The position numbers were made by a program, and so were the translations under genes. From Desertivirga xinjiangensis (GTDB lineage: Bacteria; Bacteroidota; Bacteroidia; Sphingobacteriales; Sphingobacteriaceae): a DNA stretch of 64,000 nt. Below, in pieces: positions 34,988 to 44,218 of the stretch. Positions within the stretch are counted from its first letter, which is position 1. Each line of letters opens with the position of its first letter. The stretch lies in NCBI RefSeq assembly GCF_024436435.1, contig NZ_JAFMZP010000004.1, forward strand, positions 372,001 to 436,000. Reading direction: 5' to 3'. The notes below the pieces were generated by a model. The model did no database searches and was not told where the DNA came from. It saw nothing but the letters and a program-made list of their open reading frames with translations.

Positions 34988-35087
34988 AACTGGTACCGGC
35001 CAGGATAAGTGACAAGTGCTCACGCCGGAGTCTTTTCACCAAGTCCAGTCAGTCTCCTGCAAATAGTAGCTTAAGATGAGGGATTGT

Positions 35088-35124
35088 AAATCAACAGAGG
35101 CAGTAAACCTCTGTTGATTTAACT
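35088..35124. terminator. Perfect 13-bp hairpin terminator
   Basis: The stem 35088-35100 pairs with 35108-35120 around a 7-base loop, followed on the plus strand by AACTTTT. It lies between convergent units: the DUF4374 gene (plus) and the barrel pseudogene (minus, ending at 35126). It may stop both. Confidence 0.75.
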
Positions 35125-35125
35125 T

Positions 35126-35524
35126 TTAAAAATGAAACTGAACGCCTATATGAGGTGTAAAAAAGTTTGTTCCGATCGACAAGATTTCATTGCCAGCTCC
35201 TTTGATTTTATTGTCTGTAATAGTTACATAATATCTTGCAAAGGGGCGAATTACAAAGAATTCGTTCTGCCCCGTAGGACTAGCTTCTCCAAGCTTGGAA
35301 TAGTTGTAGCCAAAGCCAGCTCCTATTGCTGTGTTATCAGTAACAAAATAAGCAAGGTTTGGCACCAAGGACAACTCCTGAGCTGCTTTTGCTCCTTCTT
35401 CATCTGATTTTATTGATCGGTAAGAGGCGCTCCCGACAACAATTATTTTTCCTTTTTAAGTTTGAGCTTCTGCAGCATATGTCAAACCTGTCAATAATGT
35501 AATTGCTAAAATGAACTTTTTCAT
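35126..35524 (-). pseudogene. Broken outer membrane beta-barrel protein gene
   Basis: An ATG at 35524 opens a normal signal peptide (MKKFILAITLLTGLTYAAEAQT). Codon 23 is TAA (35456-35458), directly after the AEAQT cleavage region. The same frame then continues without a break for 109 codons: 'KGKIIVVGSASYRS...', 'LVPNLAYFVTDNTAIGAGFGYNY', and the barrel end 'FFTPHIGVQFHF' with a terminal Phe. Small barrels of this OmpW/OprF-like kind usually have about 190-200 residues, and here only about 132 codons remain. The jump from 'RPFARYYV' to 'SIGTNFF' suggests a second lesion, an in-frame internal deletion. A CAA-to-TAA change would explain the stop. A sequencing error is possible for the stop but not for the missing middle. 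Confidence 0.75.
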
Positions 35525-35598
35525 TTTTTAAACGTGTTGTTAATAGATTAATATTTTATATAAACTATTGGATTAGCTTGAGAAGGACATTCAATCCC

Positions 35599-36594
35599 CT
35601 ACAGGCGCAATAGAGAAACACTAAGATTTAAATAAGGCCTCGTTGTTCTTTCATTATTAAAAAAATAATCTCTTGTTGTCTTTCCTGCTTCAAATGCCCT
35701 TGCATCCATAGGAATTGCCAGCCCCCCCTCAACACCAACCATAAACTTTCGAAATAGTCGATATTCTAACCCTGCTCCAGTTTTGACGTCAGAGGAGCTG
35801 TAATTGACATCTTCGGGAATTGCCTGGAATTTTTGCTCGAAAAAGAAAGTTGAACCAGAAATGCTTGTTCCAAAGGATGCCCAGAGATCTTTTTTCATCA
35901 TTTTTCTCAAACTTACCCTTGAAGGATCAGCCGACAGTTCGAGTTTGGAGTAACCAAACCTATGCCAGTAGCTGATTAACGGAAAGGCTGGGATGGGGCT
36001 GGAAGGATCAATATTTACTACAAGACCAATCGTAAAGTTGGTGTTCTGATTCTGTTTCAGGATAAAGGAAGCACCGGCCATGTAGCTCATTTTCCTTAAA
36101 TAACTAATGTTGTTAGTGAGCCCTGAGATAGAGGCAAGGTAAACTACCTTTTTTCCAAATAAGGAGTCACTGCGAGTATACATCGCTCCCACTCCAACCG
36201 CTCCCTTGCTGAAACTAATCAAGGAGGGATCTAATCCCATACTGGCAGTTTCCTCTTCTACAAACTCCATCCTTTGATGCTGATATTTTACGTTCGCTAC
36301 AACGGTGTTTTTCCCCCAGCTAGCAACAGGAAACTTTAATCCAATAGAAGTTTCTACTAAATTAGCATCACCCTTATACACTTCGTTTTCGCCTAACTTT
36401 CCACTCATAATCCCTGCTCCAAAAAGGCTTGTAGAAATTGACACCGGCCGGAAAGCCGGAGATCTGATAGCAGCCTCCTCAAGGTAGGAAGCTTTTATAG
36501 AGTCACGGTATTTCTGATTAAGAGCGCCAGGATTTGTTTGTGCATGCAGACTGCTGATAGATAGTCCGGATACAATAAGAATCTTAAGCTTCAT
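35599..36594 (-). CDS. Outer membrane beta-barrel protein of the RND operon (DUF6268-like)
   Basis: The 331-residue protein has a signal peptide ('VSGLSISSLHAQ') and a beta-rich body of alternating strands ending in the aromatic-rich 'LNLSVSLLRL'. It resembles DUF6268 barrel proteins; function unknown. Its start overlaps the end of the RND pump gene by 11 bp, so it is the fourth cistron of the tolC-hlyD-RND operon and is probably made together with the pump. It may be an added outer-membrane part of the efflux system. Confidence 0.75.
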   Translation of the reverse strand: MKLKILIVSGLSISSLHAQTNPGALNQKYRDSIKASYLEEAAIRSPAFRPVSISTSLFGAGIMSGKLGENEVYKGDANLVETSIGLKFPVASWGKNTVVANVKYQHQRMEFVEEETASMGLDPSLISFSKGAVGVGAMYTRSDSLFGKKVVYLASISGLTNNISYLRKMSYMAGASFILKQNQNTNFTIGLVVNIDPSSPIPAFPLISYWHRFGYSKLELSADPSRVSLRKMMKKDLWASFGTSISGSTFFFEQKFQAIPEDVNYSSSDVKTGAGLEYRLFRKFMVGVEGGLAIPMDARAFEAGKTTRDYFFNNERTTRPYLNLSVSLLRL

Positions 36595-39500
36595 ACGCTA
36601 TTTGCCCTCCCTTCTTACTGCCTTGAAACCGGAGCTTCACTTTTTCGACAATCATATACATCGCAGGCACTACAAATAGAGTAAGGATCATGGAACTGGT
36701 AAGGCCACCAATAATCACCCAGGCCATTCCATTTTTAATTTCAGCTCCGGCACCGGATGCCAGTGCAATAGGAAGCATACCAAGGATCATGGCAAGCGTT
36801 GTCATCAATATTGGACGTAACCGTTCCTTTCCAGCCTCCAGTAAAGCATCCTTCAAATCATGCCCTTCCTCTCGCAATTGGTTCGCAAAGTCGACAATCA
36901 GAATCGCGTTTTTGGAGACTAAACCAAGCAACATGATCATACCGATGATGGAAAAAATATTCAAGGTTTCCATAGTTAGGGCAAGGGCTAGCAGAGCTCC
37001 GATTATCGCGACAGGAATAGAAAACAACACTACAAAGGGATAAATGGCACTTTCATACAGCGCGACCATGATCAGGTATACAAGCAGTATAGCAGTAAGT
37101 AGTGCAATTCCAAGACTACCAAAAGCATCGCTTTGATTTTTTGCATCTCCCAGGTATTCTACGCTGACACCTTCAGGAATACTTATTCCAGCCACCTTTG
37201 CCTGAATATCCTGTGTTACTGATCCTGTAGGTCTCCCTACAACGTTAGCTTCAACGGTTATCGAGTTAAGCCTGTCTGTACGCTGCAATACACTCTCACC
37301 AAGCCCCTCACTCACCTCTGCAAACTGGCTTAAGATAAATGTTTGTCCTTCGCTATTGGAAAAAGGAAGGTTCCGTACATCACCAATACTTGAGCGGTTG
37401 CTTTGATCAAGGTTTACCAAAATGTCGTACTCGTTTCCATCTTCCTTAAATTTGCTGTTATCATTGCCGCTGAAGGCATTCTGCAAGGCACCACCTACCT
37501 GTGTTGCATTAATTCCCAGAAGAGCCATTTTATCGCGGTCCAGCTTCACATTCACCTGTCGCTTCTGGTCTTTTACAGACAGCTCTACGAAGCGGGCACC
37601 AGGAATAGTAGCAATCGCTGTTTTGTATTGTTCTGCCACGCTCCGAACTTTTTGAAGGTCTATTCCCTGAATGGCAACCTGAATAGGGGCCTGGGTTCCG
37701 TTTCCGGAAATCGAAGTCGGAGAAGCTGTAAACTTCACTCCGGCGATCGATTCGCTTAGCTTTCTCTGCATAAACACTCCAAATTCTTCCGAACTCATGG
37801 ACCGCTCCTTTAAATCCTTCAGGGTTACAGTAATCTCAGCAAGGTTACCATTGTTACTGGTTCCTGCTACACTTCCCCCTACGAAGCCAATACTTGAAAA
37901 AACATTGTTAACATCCGGATGTGCCATTAATATTTTCTCTGCCTCCTGAGTACTTGCATTGGTCTGGTTAATATTGGCATCAGGCGCTAGCTCGAGACTG
38001 AACAATACCTCACCCTGGTCGCTTGAAGGAATAAAGGCAGCACCTATAAAACCTGCAGGTATCAGAGCAATGGAGGCAATAATAAGAATGATCACGCCTA
38101 ATAAAAGCCAGCGCTTTTTCTTTAGCACCACTTCAAGCATTTCCCCATAATAAAACTTTACTGCATCAATAAAATCTTCGAATTTAATATTGAGTCGCCC
38201 CCATAGTGTGTGAGGGTTCATTTCTTCAATCTTGCCAAAACGGCTGGCGAGAAGCGGTGTAATAGTAAATGAAACAAATAAGCTCATTAAGGTGGAGATG
38301 ACTACCACCAGTGAAAATTCCCGGAGGATCGACCCGATGATACCACCCGACAAGGCCAGGGGGAGAAATACCACTACGTCCACCAAAGTAATTGCCAGAG
38401 CAGTAAAACCAATTTCATTACGACCGTCCAATGCTGCCTTTACTTTGTTAGAACCCATTTCAAGGTGCCGGTAAATATTTTCAAGTACCACGATCGAGTC
38501 GTCCACCAGAATTCCAACTACCAGCGACATTGCCATCAAGGTCATAAGGTTTAAAGAAAACCCGAATAAATACATGGCAATAAATGTGGGAATGATAGAA
38601 GAAGGTAAGGCCACTAGGACGAACATGGAGCTACGAAAACTGTGAAGAAAGGCAAGCATCACGATCCCTACAATTAGAATGGCCAGAACAAGGTCGACCA
38701 TTACCGCATTTGCCGACTCTAAGGTATAAACCGACTGATCCGAGGATACAGTAAACTTTAGGTTCTGAGAACCGTACTGCCTCTCTATTTCCGCAAAACT
38801 TTTCTTTACCTCCTCACTTACATTCACTGCATTAGCATCACTTTGTTTAATTACCTGGACCCCAATAGATGGAAGGCCGTTGATGTGATTAATTGCAGTT
38901 GCTTTTGCTGAGGCATCTACGACTTCGGCAACATCCCGAAGGTAGACGGTTCCGGCATCTGGACGATTTTGAACGATAAGAGAACGGAGTTGCTCCAGGG
39001 ATACCATGTTAGCATCAAATTGTATAGATACCTGCTGAGCCTCTGTCTCAATACTTCCCGCCGGAAAGGAACGGCTGGCATTATTAACGGCGTCGGTTAC
39101 CTGGGTGATACTCAAGCCATATGCCCTTAGTTTTGACTGGTCAATGTTCACATGGATTTCCCGTTCTTCACCACCTATTATATTAACCTGCCCTACACCG
39201 GGGACGTTTTGAAGAACCGGCTTCAATTGCTTATCCATAAAGTCGTAAAGGTCCCTGGCGGGTAGGTTCGATGTTACCCCGGCTCTGATAACCGGAGCTT
39301 CTTCCAGATTAACCTTATTGACTACGGGACGATCAATATCTGCAGGAAGCTCATTCTGTGCCTGGTCAGCCTTTCGCTGAATATTACGTTCTGCCTCATC
39401 TACATCTGTCCCAGCCTTTAGCTGCACCGTTACAACCGAAACGCCCTCTTGTGAGGTCGAATTAATTTTATCCAAACCTTCCACTGAAGCAAAAGCATCT

Positions 39501-39703
39501 TCAAACTTTTTCGTAACCGAAGTTTCCACTTCTGCCGCTGAGGCGCCGGGATAAACTGTGCTTACCGTTACTGTGTTTACCTCTATGGATGGAAGCAGAT
39601 TGTAATTGAGTTGAAAATAGCTCTGCGCTCCAAAAAGGATGAGAATGGTAAATATTACTATAATTAATAATGGCCGTTTAACGGCAATTTCTGATATTGA
39701 CAT
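36584..39703 (-). CDS. RND-family efflux pump inner membrane subunit (HAE1/AcrB-like)
   Basis: The 1039-residue, 12-segment protein starts 'MSISEIAVKRPLLIIVIFTILILFGAQSYFQLNYNLLPSIEVNTVTVSTVYPGASAAEVE', the usual RND opening. The proton-relay pair lies in TM4 ('VVGILVDDSIVVLENIYRH'), and two large periplasmic porter domains are present. It moves drugs, detergents or other hydrophobic compounds outward using the proton gradient, with the HlyD adaptor and TolC channel encoded just upstream. It starts 10 bp after the adaptor gene. Confidence 0.95.
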   Translation of the reverse strand: MSISEIAVKRPLLIIVIFTILILFGAQSYFQLNYNLLPSIEVNTVTVSTVYPGASAAEVETSVTKKFEDAFASVEGLDKINSTSQEGVSVVTVQLKAGTDVDEAERNIQRKADQAQNELPADIDRPVVNKVNLEEAPVIRAGVTSNLPARDLYDFMDKQLKPVLQNVPGVGQVNIIGGEEREIHVNIDQSKLRAYGLSITQVTDAVNNASRSFPAGSIETEAQQVSIQFDANMVSLEQLRSLIVQNRPDAGTVYLRDVAEVVDASAKATAINHINGLPSIGVQVIKQSDANAVNVSEEVKKSFAEIERQYGSQNLKFTVSSDQSVYTLESANAVMVDLVLAILIVGIVMLAFLHSFRSSMFVLVALPSSIIPTFIAMYLFGFSLNLMTLMAMSLVVGILVDDSIVVLENIYRHLEMGSNKVKAALDGRNEIGFTALAITLVDVVVFLPLALSGGIIGSILREFSLVVVISTLMSLFVSFTITPLLASRFGKIEEMNPHTLWGRLNIKFEDFIDAVKFYYGEMLEVVLKKKRWLLLGVIILIIASIALIPAGFIGAAFIPSSDQGEVLFSLELAPDANINQTNASTQEAEKILMAHPDVNNVFSSIGFVGGSVAGTSNNGNLAEITVTLKDLKERSMSSEEFGVFMQRKLSESIAGVKFTASPTSISGNGTQAPIQVAIQGIDLQKVRSVAEQYKTAIATIPGARFVELSVKDQKRQVNVKLDRDKMALLGINATQVGGALQNAFSGNDNSKFKEDGNEYDILVNLDQSNRSSIGDVRNLPFSNSEGQTFILSQFAEVSEGLGESVLQRTDRLNSITVEANVVGRPTGSVTQDIQAKVAGISIPEGVSVEYLGDAKNQSDAFGSLGIALLTAILLVYLIMVALYESAIYPFVVLFSIPVAIIGALLALALTMETLNIFSIIGMIMLLGLVSKNAILIVDFANQLREEGHDLKDALLEAGKERLRPILMTTLAMILGMLPIALASGAGAEIKNGMAWVIIGGLTSSMILTLFVVPAMYMIVEKVKLRFQGSKKGGQIAYEA

Positions 39704-39713
39704 GCCCCTCTGT

Positions 39714-40772
39714 TTATTTTGTGATACTTACCGGTGTTCCTTCTTTTAAATTAATTTGTCCTGAGGTTACTACAATATCACCCGCTTTCAGACCGCTTAT
39801 CACCTGAACCATTGATCCTGATTCGCCGCTCACCTGAATTTGTTTCTGACGTGCAGCTCCGTTTTCCACCAGGAATACAAATGCATCCTGCAGGCTACCT
39901 GTCAAGGCCTCGCGCGGAATAACAAGACGTTGCTGTTGAGTCCTTTTTGAAAAATCTGCATAAACGAAAGTACCCGATTTTAGAGGAGAGGAATCTCCGT
40001 TAAGAACTTGAATTTCAACTCTGTAATTACGCGTTTGGTCGGCCTGTGGACTAATAAAACGAACGGTTCCACTGAATACTTTTCCAGGATATACATCGGC
40101 AGTTATTTTCACCTGCTGCCCAACCTTTACCTGATAAACCTCGGCTTCAGTCAGGTTAACTTCTACCTTGGCCTGAGACAGATTAATAATTGTTGCAATC
40201 TCAGCTCCTCCGTTTACAAATATTCCCTGTTCTACTACTTTAGATGAAATTACGCCACCAGTGGGAGCCTTAATTGATGCATCTGCTATCTGTTTCCTGA
40301 TCTGTCTGGATTCATTTACCGCATTCAGGTAATCCTGACGAATGCTGTTCACCTGCTCCTGAGTTGCGGCTTTGCCGGCCAGCAGTTCCGTGTAGGTCTG
40401 GAGATCATTTTTTAGTTTCGCTACATTGCTTTCAGAGCGCTGTAAATCCAACTGTTGGGTACGAGTGTCGATTTTGGCAACCACTTGTCCCTGCTTTACC
40501 CGATCACCAAGGTTAATGTTAAGACGTTCAATAATTCCGCTCGTTACAGAAAACACTTTAGCCTCTTTGAAGGGGGTTATATTTCCTGTCTTTAGAATAT
40601 TGACTTCCAGTGTCTGCATTTCCGCTGAATCGATACGTACAGGAATCCTGACAGCAGTTGTTTTGGTGTCCTGTTTTTTCTCATTCAACTCTTTCTTATT
40701 AGCGGAGAGTTTGAAAGTAATCAGCCCAACAATTAGGGCGCTAACGATGCCTATAGTGTATTTCGTTTTCAT
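39714..40772 (-). CDS. RND periplasmic adaptor subunit (HlyD/MFP family)
   Basis: The 352-residue protein has an N-terminal membrane anchor ('YTIGIVSALIVGLITFKLSA') followed by the biotinyl-lipoyl half ('VFSVTSGIIERLNINLGDRVKQGQVVAKID'). A coiled-coil hairpin (about 110-165), a second lipoyl half ('IKAPTGGVISSKVVEQGIFVNGG') and beta-barrel and membrane-proximal domains complete it. It bridges the RND pump and TolC. Gaps of 10 and 23 bp to its neighbours show one operon. Confidence 0.93.
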   Translation of the reverse strand: MKTKYTIGIVSALIVGLITFKLSANKKELNEKKQDTKTTAVRIPVRIDSAEMQTLEVNILKTGNITPFKEAKVFSVTSGIIERLNINLGDRVKQGQVVAKIDTRTQQLDLQRSESNVAKLKNDLQTYTELLAGKAATQEQVNSIRQDYLNAVNESRQIRKQIADASIKAPTGGVISSKVVEQGIFVNGGAEIATIINLSQAKVEVNLTEAEVYQVKVGQQVKITADVYPGKVFSGTVRFISPQADQTRNYRVEIQVLNGDSSPLKSGTFVYADFSKRTQQQRLVIPREALTGSLQDAFVFLVENGAARQKQIQVSGESGSMVQVISGLKAGDIVVTSGQINLKEGTPVSITK

Positions 40773-40795
40773 TTAAAAGGGGATAAAGAAGTGTA

Positions 40796-42106
40796 TTAGG
40801 GTTTTAAAGTTCCGGAAGCTTTATCAAAATCTACTCTTGTCACAAACAGCTTATAAAGTGAGTTTAGGTAGTTGTTCTGCGCCTCCTTAAGAGAATTCTG
40901 TGCATTAAGCCAATCGGTAAGGTCGGTAACTCCCTTTTGGTACTGCAGATCTGTCGTTGAAAAGACTGATTCTGCTAGTTCAATATTCCTTCGGTCGTTT
41001 TCAACATTTGTTTCAGCTTCTTTGAGCTTGGTGGCTGCATTTTGAAATTCCAACTGATACCTTCCTTTATCGAGTTCGAGTGTCTCCTGTGCGTTCAACC
41101 GGTTATACTTGGCTTGAGATGCCTGAGCATTTCTTTTAAAAAAATCAAAAACTGGAATACTAAGCTTTAATCCTGTTGCTGAAAATGTGTTCATGCCTTC
41201 AAAAGCGGGACCGAGTTGATCACCAAAACCGTTAGCTCCATATCTGAAATAGCCGCTGAGCTTTGGAAGAGCCCCGGCTCTAATCCTGCTTTCCTCGATT
41301 TCCAAGAGTTTAACATTAACTTCTGATAGCCGATACTCAAGTCGGTTGGAGGGGTCGAAAGGAGTTTGATAGGAGGATTCAGTTTTCACCCTGCTGGCAT
41401 CGATGCTATCAAGAGGAAGCGCATTTGAAAGCGGATATCCCATCTCAAACTTAAGCTGATTCTCCGACAACACCAGGTTGCTTTCGGCAACTCGTAGCTG
41501 TGAAACTGCATTATTGTGATCAACTTTAATCTTATCGAGTTCCTTTTGAAGGATAATTCCCTTATTAAATTTAAGAGTGTTGATCTCAATTTGCCGGGAG
41601 TATGTTTCAATTGTGGCCCTCAGGAAGTCCAACTGCTCCCTGTATACAAACACCTGGTAATAGGCAGTGCTTACATTGTAGATGATCTGCTCGTTATTCA
41701 ACTTTTGGTTTAACTCAGCCTGCTGTGTATTATACTTATTAGCTTTCAGTCCGGTGATTAACGATTGATCAAATATCACCTGATCAAGTTGCGCAGTTCC
41801 GTTCGTGTTATATTTTTTGGCAAAAGCTACCCGTGTATCTTCGGGACCGAAAACACCGGCAGGTATTACCGTCTCCTGTACTTTCAGGTTGTTATCAACT
41901 GTGCCATTTACACTAATCGAGGGCAGGTAAGCCGCAAGGGCCTCACGAGCTCTTGCATCTGCTGCTTTCTTTTCGTTCAGGTATATGGTTGTATTTCTAT
42001 TGTTCTGCAAACCATATTCAATGCACTGCTGCAAATTCCAGCCCTCTTGCGCCGATAGGCTGAAGGGTAGAAGAAAGATAAAAAATAAAAAGGGTCTTCT
42101 GTTCAT
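40796..42106 (-). CDS. TolC-family outer membrane efflux channel
   Basis: This is the 436-residue form starting at ATG 42106 (MNRRPFLFFIFLLPFSLSAQ, a clean signal peptide). The frame extends 15 codons further to a TTG at 42151 that would fall at the predicted transcription start, so the ATG is preferred. Two OEP repeats carry long helices: 'LNEKKAADARAREALAAYLPSISVNG' and 'KEAETNVENDRRNIELAESVFSTTDLQYQKGVTDLTDWLNAQNSLKEAQ'. It forms the trimeric exit duct of the pump and is first in the operon. A LytTR-type promoter module lies directly upstream. Confidence 0.93.
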   Translation of the reverse strand: MNRRPFLFFIFLLPFSLSAQEGWNLQQCIEYGLQNNRNTTIYLNEKKAADARAREALAAYLPSISVNGTVDNNLKVQETVIPAGVFGPEDTRVAFAKKYNTNGTAQLDQVIFDQSLITGLKANKYNTQQAELNQKLNNEQIIYNVSTAYYQVFVYREQLDFLRATIETYSRQIEINTLKFNKGIILQKELDKIKVDHNNAVSQLRVAESNLVLSENQLKFEMGYPLSNALPLDSIDASRVKTESSYQTPFDPSNRLEYRLSEVNVKLLEIEESRIRAGALPKLSGYFRYGANGFGDQLGPAFEGMNTFSATGLKLSIPVFDFFKRNAQASQAKYNRLNAQETLELDKGRYQLEFQNAATKLKEAETNVENDRRNIELAESVFSTTDLQYQKGVTDLTDWLNAQNSLKEAQNNYLNSLYKLFVTRVDFDKASGTLKP

Positions 42107-42156
42107 TCCTGTTATGTTTTGGATTATCCGGAGTATCCGGTTCACTAACAACAGCG

Positions 42157-42227
42157 CAAAAATTGCTACTGTGAGGAAGCTACAGAAATGAAATCAGGTT
42201 GAAACGGACAAATCAAAGGTCGAGGCG
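42157..42227 (-). promoter_or_regulatory. LytTR-type promoter module 1 (efflux operon)
   Basis: On the minus strand CGCCTC (42227-42222) and CGTTTC (42206-42201) are repeated in the same direction exactly 21 bp apart. After a 36-bp gap comes AATTTTTG (42164-42157), a near match to TAnnTTTG. The predicted start lies near 42153, giving a leader of about 47 bases to the tolC ATG. The 12-mer TTTGTCCGTTTC is shared exactly with modules 2 and 3. Confidence 0.75.
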
Positions 42228-42454
42228 ACAGGAATTTAACCCTTCGAAGCAGAATAGAGAAAGAAATACAAATTAAATAATAATGACAAGCGTGAAGTCG
42301 CCAGAATTGATACCGATTTGAATAATGGAGGATAGTAAGGTAATATCTGAGTCGCGAGCATCCTGTAATACTTTGACAATATTTCGCTTGTTTAAATGCT
42401 TAATCGCGGGTGGGAAAGCAAAATAAGAACATTCCTGCCTTAAATTGCGGCTGA
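42228..42454. other. Intergenic stretch between efflux promoter and ompA terminator
   Basis: Together with its flanks (42152-42535) this is a gene-free gap of about 380 bp. A short minus-strand open frame of 61 codons falls in it but begins inside the terminator and has no codon pattern or motif to support it. No RNA gene was recognised. Confidence 0.5.
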
Positions 42455-42491
42455 ACAAAAAGAGACAACGCTCCGGAATGGAGGCTGTCTC
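42455..42491 (-). terminator. Intrinsic terminator of the ompA-type gene
   Basis: A stem of about 12 bp with one bulge (outer arms 42462-42467 and 42486-42491) is followed on the minus strand by TTTTTG. It lies 45 bp beyond the stop of the OmpA-family gene and separates it from the efflux operon. Confidence 0.75.
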
Positions 42492-42535
42492 CGGTTAACC
42501 GCCATTTTCCAAGGCGAAATCGTTATTTGTATAAC

Positions 42536-43219
42536 TTATTTTGTCTTAGCATCAGCTTTCATTGCATCATTTGCAAGAATTACAACTTCAACCCGGCGAT
42601 TAGATGCGCGGCCGGACTCAATGGCGTTATCTGCAATCGGTTCAGTCTCTCCTTTTCCTGAAACTTTTAAACGGGATGTTGAGATTCCTAAACTGGTCGC
42701 GTAATCACGTACAGAAGATGCGCGTTTTTCAGAAAGTGAAAGATTATACGCGTCAGAGCCTAAATTATCAGTATGCCCGACAATTAAGACGTTAGTTTGT
42801 GGGTTGCTATTTAAGGAGCTTACTAGTTTTTGAACGTTTTCCTTTGCCTTTGCTTTTAACGTTGCGCTATTAAAGTCGAATAAAATACCAGAATCAAATT
42901 TGACAATGATTCCTTCACCCTCGCGAATAACTTCAGCGTCTGGCAAGTTTTTTTTTAGCTCCTCAGCCTGACGATCCATGTTGCGACCTATGAAAGCCCC
43001 TGCTGTGCCCCCGATCGCACCTCCAATAATCGCTCCCACAGCCGTATTGCCCGCTTTTTTACCAATAATAGCACCAAGGGTTCCTCCTCCTGCAGCCCCA
43101 ATAACGGAACCTTTGGTCGTATTGGACATCGACTTAATCGTACTGCAGGATGTTGAGAAAAGTGTGTAACCGGCGAAGGCCAGCAGAGTAATTTTGCTAC
43201 TCATTTTGTGTTGCTTCAT
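42536..43219 (-). CDS. OmpA-family peptidoglycan-binding lipoprotein with glycine zipper
   Basis: The product has about 227 residues from ATG 43219 (43204 also possible; the longer frame to 43258 is less likely). The lipobox is 'LFSTSC'. A glycine-zipper membrane segment follows ('GAAGGGTLGAIIGKKAGNTAVGAIIGGAIGGTAGAFIG'). The OmpA domain (about 115-220) carries 'LFDFNSATLKAKAKENVQKL', 'VGHTDNLGSDAYNLSLSEKRA' and 'NRRVEVVI', including the Asp and Arg that hold diaminopimelate. It ties the outer membrane to the cell wall. A copy of the LytTR-type promoter module lies upstream, so it may belong to the envelope-stress regulon proposed here. Confidence 0.92.
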   Translation of the reverse strand: MKQHKMSSKITLLAFAGYTLFSTSCSTIKSMSNTTKGSVIGAAGGGTLGAIIGKKAGNTAVGAIIGGAIGGTAGAFIGRNMDRQAEELKKNLPDAEVIREGEGIIVKFDSGILFDFNSATLKAKAKENVQKLVSSLNSNPQTNVLIVGHTDNLGSDAYNLSLSEKRASSVRDYATSLGISTSRLKVSGKGETEPIADNAIESGRASNRRVEVVILANDAMKADAKTK

Positions 43220-43378
43220 TTGTTGAAAAATTATAGGATTAAAATATTTTACTACCAATAAGTATTATCATTTTATATTTAGCCTCAGTCTGATTTCTAC
43301 CACTGATTGTCAGAAATAACAGCCTTGCTTGGCCGGTATTATTCCCTTTTGGATAATAGCACTACCCAACAAACATTG

Positions 43379-43449
43379 CAAATATGACCTGGAGTTGCAG
43401 GATTAGGAAGTAAAAGATAAGTGAAACGGACAAATTTAGGTTTGAAGCA
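43379..43449 (-). promoter_or_regulatory. LytTR-type promoter module 2 (upstream of ompA gene)
   Basis: TGCTTC (43449-43444) and CGTTTC (43428-43423) are 21 bp apart, and after a 36-bp gap comes CATATTTG (43386-43379), one base off TAnnTTTG. The module starts 2 bp after the LytTR gene stop. It would give a leader of about 155 bases before the ompA ATG. One half-site and the -7 box are each weaker than in module 3. Confidence 0.65.
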
Positions 43450-43450
43450 A

Positions 43451-44218
43451 TTAGTTTACCCTCGATAGCCAGTCCAGGAACACAGGTGCTTTTTCTTTGC
43501 TAACCGTAACTCTGTCAGGAAACGGGATGTTCAAATTCAGCGCGAGCTTTCTGGAAAAGAAATTAGATACGTCATTGATTGCTTTTCGGTTTACCAGGTA
43601 TTGCCGGTTTGCCCGGAAAAACAATTCACCCGTTACCTTTTCAAGCTCTTCCAGATTCTTATTAGGGTGATAGGTTTTGCCATCGAAGGTTTGCAGATGT
43701 GTTTCTTCATACCTGAGGTAAAACAGTGCAATATCTTCTAATTTAAGAGGGATAATCTTGTCTTGAAAATGTACAAGTATGGAGGAGGCTGTCTGTGTTT
43801 TACTGGTAGTAAGATGCTGCAAAAGGCTTTTATACTGGGTGCTTAAATCACCTGCAAAAGTTCGGCGGAAGTTTTTAAATTTCTCAATAGCAGAAGCAAG
43901 CATTTCCTTGTCGAAGGGCTTCAAAATATAGTCGATGCCGTTTACTCTAAATGCCTCCAATGCGTAATTATCGTAGGCTGTACAGAAAATAATCGGAGCA
44001 GAGACAGATACTGAAAGGAATATATCAAAACTTAGCCCGTCACCAAGCTGAACGTCACTGAAAATCAAATCAGGCGCAGGTTTGCATTTAAAGTAGCTGA
44101 CCGCTTCTCTGACGGAATGAAGCTGAGCAACTATTTTTATTGAAGTTTCGAGTTCACAAAGGGATTCAGCCAACTCCGTCGCAACTAGTCGTTCATCTTC
44201 TATAATCACTATATTCAT
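43451..44218 (-). CDS. LytTR-family response regulator
   Basis: The 255-residue protein has a receiver domain (phospho-acceptor Asp55 in 'LIFSDVQLGDG', Lys in 'YILKPFDKEM') and a C-terminal LytTR DNA-binding domain (about 150-252; 'KIIPLKLEDIALFYLRYEETHLQTFDGKTYHPNKNLEELEKV', 'FFRANRQYLVNRKAI'). LytTR proteins bind direct repeats spaced two DNA turns apart. It overlaps the kinase gene by about 26 bp. Three such repeats lie nearby, one before its own operon. Confidence 0.95.
   Translation of the reverse strand: MNIVIIEDERLVATELAESLCELETSIKIVAQLHSVREAVSYFKCKPAPDLIFSDVQLGDGLSFDIFLSVSVSAPIIFCTAYDNYALEAFRVNGIDYILKPFDKEMLASAIEKFKNFRRTFAGDLSTQYKSLLQHLTTSKTQTASSILVHFQDKIIPLKLEDIALFYLRYEETHLQTFDGKTYHPNKNLEELEKVTGELFFRANRQYLVNRKAINDVSNFFSRKLALNLNIPFPDRVTVSKEKAPVFLDWLSRVN

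Noticed and set aside
42273-42458. Minus-strand 61-codon frame downstream of the ompA gene
   Set aside because: It begins at the ompA terminator and lacks any supporting motif or promoter.
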